This document shows, piece by piece, positions 1-6,385 of a stretch of DNA of 10,308 bases. Each line of letters opens with the position of its first letter. The stretch's first letter is position 1. The DNA is taken from positions 1-10,308 of the forward strand of contig CALGRC010000045.1 in NCBI GenBank assembly GCA_937959315.1, given 5' to 3'. Below the pieces are notes generated by a model. The model ran no database searches and was not told the DNA's origin. It saw only the letters and a list, made by a program, of their open reading frames with translations. Source of the stretch: an uncultured Clostridia bacterium. GTDB taxonomy: Bacteria > Bacillota > Clostridia > UMGS1810. A program made the position numbers and the translations under genes.

Positions 1-1476
1 AATTACCGCAAGCGGATTGCTGAGGCGGAAATTGGCGGGGCAGAGGAAGAGGCCAAACGGATTGTCGGCGATGCGGCAAAGGCAGCAGAAAGCAAGAAAA
101 AAGAAGCGCTTTTGGAAGCGAAGGATGAGATCCATAAAAGCCGTGTAGAGTTTGACAAGGAAATCAAAGAACGCCGGAATGAAATCAGCCGGCAGGAACG
201 CAGAATCCAGCAAAAAGAAGAGAGTATGGACCGCAAAACGGAACAACTGGAAAAGAAGGATGAAAAGCTTAATCAGAAGCTGAAAGAAGTAGATGCCCTG
301 AAAGAAGAAACAGCAGAAATCAAGCAAGAGCAAGTACGGGCGCTGGAAAAAATCTCGGGATTGTCGGTAGAGGACGCAAAGGAATTTTTGCTCAAAAATA
401 TCCAATCAGAAATTAAGCATGAAGCGGCCATGATGGTAGAAGAAATTGAAAACCAGGCCAAGGATGAGGCGGACCGCAGAGCAAGGAATATTATTAGCGC
501 CGCCATTCAAAAATGTGCTGCCGACCATGTGGCGGAAGCGACCGTTTCAGTAGTATCGTTGCCAAATGATGAGATGAAAGGCCGTATCATCGGACGCGAG
601 GGGCGTAATATCCGCACTTTGGAAACGCTGACTGGCATTGATTTGATCATTGATGATACACCGGAAGCAGTGGTATTGTCAGGGTTTGACCCCATCCGCC
701 GTGAAGTGGCACGGATTGCGCTGGAAAAGCTGATTGTGGATGGCCGTATCCATCCGGCCCGTATTGAGGAAACGGTGGAAAAAGCGCGCAAAGAAGTGGA
801 CAACATCATCAAGCAGGAAGGGGAACACGCTACATTTGAAACTGGCGTCCACGGCTTGCACCCGGAACTTATCAAGTTGCTGGGTAAATTGAAATACCGT
901 ACCAGCTATGGGCAAAACGTGTTAAAGCATTCCATTGAAGTGTCCCATTTGGCCGGCATTATGGCAGGCGAACTGGGCGTTGATATCAAGATTGCTAAGC
1001 GCGCGGGGCTCTTGCATGATATTGGGAAAGCGGTTGACCATGAAATTGAAGGTTCCCATGTGGATATTGGTGTCGATATTGCTAAAAAATATCATGAGTC
1101 TCAGGAAGTGATTCATGCAATTGCTGCGCATCATGGTGATATTGAACCCAGTACGGTTGCAGCGTGTATTGTACAGGCTGCTGATGCCATCAGTGCGGCG
1201 CGGCCGGGTGCAAGGCGCGAAAACCTGGAAAATTACATCAAGCGGTTGGAAAAGCTGGAAGAAATTGCAAATTCCTTTGACGGTGTGGATAAATCGTTTG
1301 CCATTCAGGCAGGCCGTGAAATCCGCATTATGGTAAAACCAGAAAGCGTAAAAGAAGAAGATACCATCCTGCTTGCAAGGGATATTGTTAAACGGATTGA
1401 AAATGAGATGGAGTACCCAGGACAGATTAAGGTGAATGTCATTCGGGAAACCCGCTCGGTTGACTACGCGAAATAA
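1..1476 (+). CDS. rny: Ribonuclease Y (5' end cut by window edge)
   Basis: RNase Y is the membrane-anchored endoribonuclease that initiates mRNA decay in many Firmicutes. The frame is open from base 1, so the visible 491 codons lack the true start. Counting from the first visible codon, residues 1 to about 175 are a charged Lys/Glu/Arg-rich coiled coil. A KH RNA-binding domain follows, with its GRIIGREGRN loop at 194-203. The HD hydrolase domain has a His at 310, the HD pair in LLHDIGKA at 339-340, an HH pair in AAHHGD at 377-378 and an Asp in QAADAISAARPG at 395, so the metal site looks intact. The distance from the HD pair to the C-terminus (151 residues) equals that of the 520-residue Bacillus subtilis enzyme. 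By that comparison about 29 residues, the N-terminal transmembrane anchor, lie off the left edge. A TTG at 112 lies inside the coiled coil and is not the start. Identification is very secure. Confidence 0.97.
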   Translation, partial: NYRKRIAEAEIGGAEEEAKRIVGDAAKAAESKKKEALLEAKDEIHKSRVEFDKEIKERRNEISRQERRIQQKEESMDRKTEQLEKKDEKLNQKLKEVDALKEETAEIKQEQVRALEKISGLSVEDAKEFLLKNIQSEIKHEAAMMVEEIENQAKDEADRRARNIISAAIQKCAADHVAEATVSVVSLPNDEMKGRIIGREGRNIRTLETLTGIDLIIDDTPEAVVLSGFDPIRREVARIALEKLIVDGRIHPARIEETVEKARKEVDNIIKQEGEHATFETGVHGLHPELIKLLGKLKYRTSYGQNVLKHSIEVSHLAGIMAGELGVDIKIAKRAGLLHDIGKAVDHEIEGSHVDIGVDIAKKYHESQEVIHAIAAHHGDIEPSTVAACIVQAADAISAARPGARRENLENYIKRLEKLEEIANSFDGVDKSFAIQAGREIRIMVKPESVKEEDTILLARDIVKRIENEMEYPGQIKVNVIRETRSVDYAK

Positions 1477-1486
1477 AACACATACA

Positions 1487-1506
1487 GTCTGTGCAAATTT
1501 GCAGAC
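1487..1506. repeat. Short imperfect inverted repeat after rny
   Basis: GTCT and AGAC flank the perfect palindrome GCAAATTTGC (1493-1502), with two extra bases on the left side. It could be a weak hairpin in the rny 3' untranslated region or a protein-binding palindrome. It lies 10 bases past the rny stop and 20 bases before the terminator stem. A chance A+T palindrome is equally possible. Confidence 0.3.
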
Positions 1507-1526
1507 ATGCACATTGCGAAGAACAT

Positions 1527-1554
1527 AAAAAGAGTGGAGTTATCCACTCTTTTT
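1527..1554 (+). terminator. Rho-independent terminator of rny
   Basis: A perfect 12-bp stem (AAAAAGAGTGGA / TCCACTCTTTTT) closes on a GTTA tetraloop and ends in a run of five T. It starts 50 bases after the rny stop codon. The A-run on the left arm means it could also work on the opposite strand, but no gene faces it from the right. It should separate rny from ymdB, perhaps only partly, since the two are often co-transcribed in Bacillus. Confidence 0.88.
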
Positions 1555-1568
1555 GCATATTTTTCATC

Positions 1569-1577
1569 TGGTAAATT
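1569..1577 (+). promoter_or_regulatory. Possible extended -10 promoter element for ymdB
   Basis: TGGTAAATT fits an extended -10 element (TGn plus a TATAAT-like hexamer with two mismatches), lying between the rny terminator and the ymdB ribosome site. The position 17 bases upstream (CTTTTT, 1549-1554) is a poor -35 and overlaps the terminator's T-run. A separate promoter is expected after a strong terminator, but this one is tentative. Confidence 0.22.
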
Positions 1578-1588
1578 GGATTGTACAG

Positions 1589-1596
1589 AAAGGCGG
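1589..1596 (+). promoter_or_regulatory. Ribosome binding site that sets the ymdB TTG start
   Basis: AAAGGCGG differs by one base from the full anti-Shine-Dalgarno match AAAGGAGG. It sits 7 bases before TTG at 1604, which makes that TTG the start. An in-frame TTG at 1553 overlaps the terminator stem and has no such site. Confidence 0.75.
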
Positions 1597-1603
1597 CATA
1601 CTT

Positions 1604-2377
1604 TTGAATATTTTGGCAATTGGTGATGTTGTAGGGGACTGCGGCGTGGAATTTGTCCGGCTGCGGCTGCCAGAAATACGGCGGGAGTACGATATAGATT
1701 TTTGTATCGCAAACGGGGAAAACGCTGCGAATGGGAATGGGATTACATCCTATGCTTATCATACGTTGTGCGACAGCGGTGTAGACGTCATCACCTTGGG
1801 AAATCATACTTTTGGGAAACGGGATGTTTTTTCCTTGCTGCAGCGTGAAGATAATATGCTTCGCCCTATTAATTACCCGGAAGGTACGGTGGGACGTGGG
1901 AGTATGGTGCTGCATTGCTGTGGAAAGTCTATTGGGATTATCAATGCGTTGGGCAGGGTAAATTTGCTCAACATTGACTGCCCTTTCCGGGCGGTAGAAC
2001 AGGAACTCAGCCGTTTATCCAAATCCTGCGATATCACCATGGTAGACTTCCATGCGGAGGCTACCAGTGAAAAGCTGGCAATGGGATATTTTCTTGACGG
2101 ACGTGCTACTTGTGTATTTGGTACGCATATCCATGTGCAAACTGCCGATGCAGGCTTGCTCCCGCGTGGGACAGGATATATCACAGATGTTGGGATGACA
2201 GGGGCGGTATGTTCAATTTTAGGGGTTAAAAAAGATATTATTATTGACCGCTTTTTGACGCAGATGCCGCAGCGGTTTGAAAATGCAGAAGGGAAAGCAA
2301 AGCTGTGCGGCGCTCTCTTTCAAATTGATGACAGCGCCAACTGTTGCGTACAGGTACGGGCGGTGTGCATACAATAG
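1604..2377 (+). CDS. ymdB: YmdB-family metallophosphoesterase (2',3'-cyclic nucleotide phosphodiesterase)
   Basis: This is a 257-residue protein of the YmdB/TIGR00282 family (the B. subtilis homologue is 264 residues), a dimetal phosphodiesterase able to cleave 2',3'-cyclic and other cyclic nucleotides. In B. subtilis YmdB influences biofilm and motility gene expression. The family's metal ligands are all present: Asp8 in IGDVVG, Glu39-Asn40 in ANGENA, Asn67 with His68 in LGNHTF, His150 in DFHAE, and His175 and His177 in GTHIHVQTAD. No signal peptide is visible, so it is cytoplasmic. The TTG start at 1604 is chosen because the conserved N-terminus begins there and a near-perfect ribosome site precedes it. 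It follows rny as in many Firmicutes, but here a terminator intervenes. The binding-protein gene begins 33 bases downstream with no terminator between. Confidence 0.94.
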   Translation: MNILAIGDVVGDCGVEFVRLRLPEIRREYDIDFCIANGENAANGNGITSYAYHTLCDSGVDVITLGNHTFGKRDVFSLLQREDNMLRPINYPEGTVGRGSMVLHCCGKSIGIINALGRVNLLNIDCPFRAVEQELSRLSKSCDITMVDFHAEATSEKLAMGYFLDGRATCVFGTHIHVQTADAGLLPRGTGYITDVGMTGAVCSILGVKKDIIIDRFLTQMPQRFENAEGKAKLCGALFQIDDSANCCVQVRAVCIQ

Positions 2378-2395
2378 AAAATCAATTGGATGGAC

Positions 2396-2400
2396 AGGAG
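2396..2400 (+). promoter_or_regulatory. Ribosome binding site of the solute-binding lipoprotein gene
   Basis: AGGAG lies 10 bases before the ATG at 2411, in the 33-base gap after ymdB. No promoter or hairpin is evident in the gap, which supports co-transcription with ymdB. Confidence 0.65.
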
Positions 2401-2410
2401 CTAAACAGAG

Positions 2411-3997
2411 ATGAAACACAAACGGGTGTTGGCAGTTTTGCTGTGCATATTGTTATTGGCGGGATGCGGCCGGCAAAACGGGATAAGCGGGACAGAAGTA
2501 CAGCAGGAAGAGGATTTGACACCGCAGCAAGGCGGGACGCTTAATTTGTATGCGTATGCGCCAGATACGCTCAATCCATTGATAACCGATTATCAATGCA
2601 ATGTGGAAATGCTTGGGCTCGTTTATGAGGGGCTTTTTTGTGTGGAACAAGACTTTTCAGCTACGCCTGTATTGGCGGCGGGGTATGAAGCCAGTGATGG
2701 GAACCGGCGGTATACGGTTTATTTAAAGGATGGGGTACAATTCCATGACGGCAGTGTTTTCGGTGCGGCAGATGTGGTGGCAACCATCGATAATATTTTT
2801 GCATATCACTCTTCTTTTGTCGGGAACCTGGACAATATTGCGCGCTATTATGCCTCTGGCAATGCTGTTATCTTTGAATTAGAACGGCCGCAGGCAAATT
2901 TTATTTGCCTGTTGGATTTCCCCATTTTGCCGCGCAGTATACCCAGCGGCGGCTATGCAAGAGAAAGCGGTTCGTTTGTGCCAATTGGAACCGGGAAATA
3001 CAAATATGACCATGAGACGGAATACAAAAGCCTGGTATTGGTCCGAAATCCAGATTGGCATGGAGGGGAGGCTGGCTATATCGACACCATCCAGGTATCG
3101 TATATCAAAAATGAAGAGACGGGTGTTTATTCTTTTGATGCAGGGGAATTGGATTTGCTGACCACAAGTATTTACACTTGGGGGGATTATTCCTTGACCC
3201 GGACAGTGCGCACATTGGAAAGCGCTAATAATTTATATTCTTTTATCGGGATAAACCACCGTAATTTTATTTTAGCCGATGCGGCGGTGCGCAAAGCATT
3301 GGAACTGGCGGTGGATAAGACGCGCCTGGCTGGCGACATTATGTATTCCCACGCTGTTCCGGCAAATGCGCCCGTCAATCCCAATGCATATTATTTTGAC
3401 GCACAAAGCCAGACGCCAAAATTTGATATAGAGTCGGCAAAAACAGCGCTCTCGGCTGCTGGCTGGCTGGACTTGAACGGCGACGGCATTTTGGAAAAAG
3501 TATTTGAAGGTACAGAACAGGCATTGTCCTTTGAATTGCTGTATAATGAAGAAAACACATTGCGGCAGACAGTGGCGGAATTTTTAAAAAGGTCTTTTTT
3601 GGATATTGGCGTCGAACTCCGGTTGACTGCAGTAGATTTTGCAACCTATCAGGCGCGTATCCAATCGGGAGGATATGACTTGTTTTTGGGACAAATTGAT
3701 ATTCTGAATGATGGTGCGCTGGATTTTTTGCTGCGGTCGGATGGCGCGCAGAATACATTTGGATTTTCAGCGTCAGATAGTGCGTTGGATGCAGTAGCGG
3801 CGGCAGGCTCGCAGGAGGAGATTACAGCGGCATACCAGCAATTGCAGGCAGTACTGGCCGAACAAACGCCAATCATTGGGCTTTTTTATGGGACGTCGGC
3901 AGTATTGCAGGGAATACGTGTGAAAGGGACGCTTCATACATCGCGCACCGGGCCGTTTACTGGAATTGACCAGTTATTTATCAAGTACAAGGAGTAG
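2411..3997 (+). CDS. ABC transporter solute-binding lipoprotein, family 5 (peptide/nickel type)
   Basis: This 528-residue extracellular lipoprotein belongs to the oligopeptide/dipeptide/nickel-binding family (SBP_bac_5), which captures a solute for an ABC importer. The N-terminus has Lys/Arg, a hydrophobic stretch and the lipobox LLAGC, giving lipidated Cys19. A polar linker then leads into GGTLNLYAYAPDTLNP (41-56), the family's usual mature start. The family signature is at about 101-130 (LKDGVQFHDGS, then DVVATIDNIF). GTGKYKY (193-199), RNPDW (212-216) and VRKALELAVDK (293-303) are further family landmarks. A DLNGDGILE loop (354-362) resembles a calcium-binding loop. The solute cannot be read from the sequence; peptides are the default. 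No permease or ATPase gene adjoins it, so it must share a transporter encoded elsewhere or serve another role. It lies 33 bases after ymdB and 7 bases before iorA, in an apparent operon. Confidence 0.92.
   Translation: MKHKRVLAVLLCILLLAGCGRQNGISGTEVQQEEDLTPQQGGTLNLYAYAPDTLNPLITDYQCNVEMLGLVYEGLFCVEQDFSATPVLAAGYEASDGNRRYTVYLKDGVQFHDGSVFGAADVVATIDNIFAYHSSFVGNLDNIARYYASGNAVIFELERPQANFICLLDFPILPRSIPSGGYARESGSFVPIGTGKYKYDHETEYKSLVLVRNPDWHGGEAGYIDTIQVSYIKNEETGVYSFDAGELDLLTTSIYTWGDYSLTRTVRTLESANNLYSFIGINHRNFILADAAVRKALELAVDKTRLAGDIMYSHAVPANAPVNPNAYYFDAQSQTPKFDIESAKTALSAAGWLDLNGDGILEKVFEGTEQALSFELLYNEENTLRQTVAEFLKRSFLDIGVELRLTAVDFATYQARIQSGGYDLFLGQIDILNDGALDFLLRSDGAQNTFGFSASDSALDAVAAAGSQEEITAAYQQLQAVLAEQTPIIGLFYGTSAVLQGIRVKGTLHTSRTGPFTGIDQLFIKYKE
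3989..3994 (+). promoter_or_regulatory. Ribosome binding site that sets the iorA start
   Basis: AAGGAG at the very end of the preceding gene lies 10 bases before ATG 4005. It supports 4005 over an in-frame TTG at 3966, which would add 13 non-conserved residues. Confidence 0.7.
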
Positions 3998-4004
3998 AAG
4001 CAGG

Positions 4005-5798
4005 ATGAAAACACAATTTTTAATGGGAAACCATGCGATTGCACTGGGGGCTATCCGGGCTGGCGTCAATTTGGTATCTGGTTATCCGGGTACACCGTCC
4101 AGCGAAATTTTAGAAACGGTTGCCAAGCACAACCCAGGCGATATTTACGTGGAATGGTCGGTTAACGAAAAATCGGCAATGGAAGTTGCCGCCGGTGCGG
4201 CTTATGCAGGCGCACGGGTGATGGTGACGATGAAACAGGTTGGCTTAAATGTCGCGTCTGACCCGTTGATGAGCCTTTCTTATATTGGGATCAAACGCGG
4301 TATGGTCATTGTTGCGGCAGATGACCCCGGCCCTATATCTTCGCAGACAGAACAGGATACCCGGCATTTTGCACAGTTTGCAAAGCTGCCGGTATTTGAC
4401 CCAAGCTCGCCGGAAGAAGCATATGAAATGATTGGGGATGCATTTGCCTATTCTGAAAAATATGGGCGTCCAGTTATCTTCCGCCCGACTACCCGGGTAT
4501 GCCATGGCTGTGCCTCTGTTGCAGTGGATGATACCCGGGAGGCGCATGGCATAAATGGATTTGTTAAGGATTCCAGATGGGTGATTTTCCCGCGTTTGAC
4601 GTATCAAAACCATTTGGCATTGGAAAAACAGTTGACACAGATAGGACGTGATTTTTCCTCTTATAGTAAAAATACATTGTCTGGTTCAGGGAAAAGGGGG
4701 ATTGCCTGCGGCGGTGTGAGCGCTGCGTATATACAGGAAGTGCTGGGAGATACCGCTGAGGAAGTGAAAATATTAAAAGTCGCCACACCCAACCCATTCC
4801 CAGAGGATTTGGCATTGCGGTTTTTGGATGGGCTGGACGAAGTATTGGTAGTAGAAGAGCTTGACCCGGTAATTGAAAAAGAACTTATCTTTTTGTGCGG
4901 CAAACATGGCTTACATGTGTCAGTACATGGCAAACTGGACGGCAGTATGCCAAATGCCGGCGAATATAGCATAGATATTGTAAAAAAGCCGTTATCAAAG
5001 TTTTTGGGATGGACAGCCGGGGAACCAAAGGATTTAACATTGCCCCCACTGCCTGTACGGCCGCCGGTACTGTGTGCCGGATGCCCGCACCGTGCTTCTT
5101 TTTATGCGGTCAAGCAGGCCATGAAGGGAAAAAAAGCGGTCTTTTGCGGGGATATTGGCTGTTATACGCTCGGCAATGCCGCACCCCTTGATATGGTGGA
5201 CACCTGCCTTTGCATGGGCGCCGGTATTACAGTGGCACAAGGCCTGCAACGGGCAGAACCGGATGCAGTGCAGTTTGCCTTTATTGGGGATTCAACTTTT
5301 TTCCATACAGGGATTCAAGGGGTTATCAATGCTGCATACAATCAAACCAAAATTGTACTCATTGTACTTGACAATGCGACGACTGCCATGACGGGGCATC
5401 AGCCGCATCCGGGTACCGGGCGCACGATGATGGGGGATATTAGCACTGCCCTTTCTATCCCGGATATTTTAAAGGCTTGTGGAGTACGGCAGGTAGAAAC
5501 AGCAGACCCCTTGGATTTGGAAGCCGCTAAGGCGGCAGTGGTGCGGGCTGTTGCGGCAGAAGGGATTGCGGCAGTGATTTTTAAATCCCCCTGTATTGCA
5601 GTTGCAAAGCCAGCCCTTCGGTATACGGTAGATACACAGGTTTGTACTGGTTGTAAACGGTGTATCCGTGAGTTGGGATGTCCCGCTGTGATATGGCGGG
5701 ATGGGAAGGCACATATCGACGCCGGTTTGTGTTATGGGTGCACCGTATGCGCACAGGTTTGCCCGTTTGGGGCCATCAAAAAGGGGGAAGCGGAATGA
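4005..5798 (+). CDS. iorA: Indolepyruvate:ferredoxin oxidoreductase, alpha subunit
   Basis: This 597-residue large subunit belongs to the enzyme that oxidatively decarboxylates indolepyruvate and related arylpyruvates to arylacetyl-CoA, CO2 and reduced ferredoxin, a reversible reaction typical of anaerobes. The N-terminal pyrimidine-binding domain shows GNHAIALGAIRAGV and SGYPGTPSSEI (25-35) and the catalytic-type Glu in VEWSVNEKSA (about 49-58). The thiamine diphosphate domain has CAGCPHRASFY (357-367), CGDIGCYTLG (381-390), the GDSTFFHTG motif (428-436) and LDNATTAMTGHQPHPG (455-470). The C-terminus carries a two-cluster ferredoxin-like domain: CTGCKRC followed by GCP (547-560), and CYGCTVCAQVCP (576-587), eight cysteines for two [4Fe-4S] clusters. 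Length and domain order match complete family members. The stop codon overlaps the iorB start by 4 bases, consistent with translational coupling of the two subunits. Confidence 0.96.
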   Translation: MKTQFLMGNHAIALGAIRAGVNLVSGYPGTPSSEILETVAKHNPGDIYVEWSVNEKSAMEVAAGAAYAGARVMVTMKQVGLNVASDPLMSLSYIGIKRGMVIVAADDPGPISSQTEQDTRHFAQFAKLPVFDPSSPEEAYEMIGDAFAYSEKYGRPVIFRPTTRVCHGCASVAVDDTREAHGINGFVKDSRWVIFPRLTYQNHLALEKQLTQIGRDFSSYSKNTLSGSGKRGIACGGVSAAYIQEVLGDTAEEVKILKVATPNPFPEDLALRFLDGLDEVLVVEELDPVIEKELIFLCGKHGLHVSVHGKLDGSMPNAGEYSIDIVKKPLSKFLGWTAGEPKDLTLPPLPVRPPVLCAGCPHRASFYAVKQAMKGKKAVFCGDIGCYTLGNAAPLDMVDTCLCMGAGITVAQGLQRAEPDAVQFAFIGDSTFFHTGIQGVINAAYNQTKIVLIVLDNATTAMTGHQPHPGTGRTMMGDISTALSIPDILKACGVRQVETADPLDLEAAKAAVVRAVAAEGIAAVIFKSPCIAVAKPALRYTVDTQVCTGCKRCIRELGCPAVIWRDGKAHIDAGLCYGCTVCAQVCPFGAIKKGEAE

Positions 5799-6385
5799 TA
5801 AACCTTATCCTTGCAGGCGTTGGCGGCCAGGGGACGATCTTGGCGTCAAAAATTCTTGCACAAGCGGCAATATTATGCGGCCTGCCTGTAAAAAGCGCGG
5901 AAACCATCGGCATGGCGCAGCGGGGAGGCTGTGTGGTCAGCCATATACGGATAGGCAGCGGCGCATCATCTTCCATGGTTGGCATTGGGCAGGCAGATAT
6001 TATGATTGGATTTGAACCGGCCGAGGCGGTGCGTAATTTAAAATTTTTAAAACCCGCTGGTACCGTGATAACCAGCAGCAGTGCTATACAGCCTGTGACG
6101 GCGTCGCTGTCCGGGCAGGGATACTGTCCGGAAGATATGCTGCAATATATGCGTGATTTGGGAATACGCCTGGTTGTACTGGATGGAGAAGATATCTGCC
6201 GCTCATGCGGTTCTTCCAAAGTATTAAACGTTGCATTGCTAGGGGCGGTGTCAAAAGTGCTGGATTTGCCCGGCGGAGCCCTTGAGGCAGCAGTGGCTGC
6301 CGTAGTGCCCGGACGGTTTATGCAAATCAATAAAAAAGCGTTTGCGGCAGGAGTGGCCGCATATGAGAGAGGAGAGACGAGATGA
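5795..6385 (+). CDS. iorB: Indolepyruvate:ferredoxin oxidoreductase, beta subunit
   Basis: This 196-residue small subunit, the gamma-type domain of 2-oxoacid:ferredoxin oxidoreductases, pairs with IorA and completes the CoA-handling part of the enzyme. The family hallmarks are GVGGQGT (8-14) in the N-terminal strand-loop-helix, then KSAETIGMAQRGG (33-45) and VSHIRIG (48-54). The normal length is about 190-200 residues. ATG 5795 is chosen because the conserved sequence begins there, GGGGGA at 5783-5788 gives a ribosome site at the right distance, and the ATGA overlap with iorA indicates coupling. An upstream extension of the same frame would run back inside iorA and carries no conserved residues. 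Its own stop overlaps the start of the ligase gene in the same ATGA fashion. The protein is cytoplasmic, with no iron-sulfur motif of its own. Confidence 0.95.
   Translation: MINLILAGVGGQGTILASKILAQAAILCGLPVKSAETIGMAQRGGCVVSHIRIGSGASSSMVGIGQADIMIGFEPAEAVRNLKFLKPAGTVITSSSAIQPVTASLSGQGYCPEDMLQYMRDLGIRLVVLDGEDICRSCGSSKVLNVALLGAVSKVLDLPGGALEAAVAAVVPGRFMQINKKAFAAGVAAYERGETR
6370..6374 (+). promoter_or_regulatory. Ribosome binding site that sets the ligase start
   Basis: AGGAG lies 7 bases before ATG 6382 and 13 before the alternative in-frame ATG 6388. The spacing favours 6382, which overlaps the iorB stop codon. Confidence 0.6.

Noticed and set aside
922..1512. A 196-codon open frame on the minus strand opposite rny
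   Set aside because: It lies antisense to the strongly conserved HD domain of RNase Y, has no recognisable family features, and is explained by codon bias on the coding strand.
1553..1603. N-terminal extension of YmdB from TTG 1553
   Set aside because: That start lies inside the terminator stem, lacks a ribosome site and adds 17 non-conserved residues.
3470..3500. Calcium-binding EF-hand suggestion from DLNGDGILE in the solute-binding protein
   Set aside because: The loop is shorter than a full EF-hand, and similar loops are common in this binding-protein family, so it is noted only within the gene entry.
3966..4004. N-terminal extension of IorA from TTG 3966
   Set aside because: It would overlap the binding-protein gene by 32 bases and add 13 Ser/Arg-rich residues not expected in the family; ATG 4005 has a good ribosome site.
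5678..5794. N-terminal extension of IorB
   Set aside because: The extension reads the second iron-sulfur region of iorA out of frame, while the conserved IorB sequence begins at ATG 5795.
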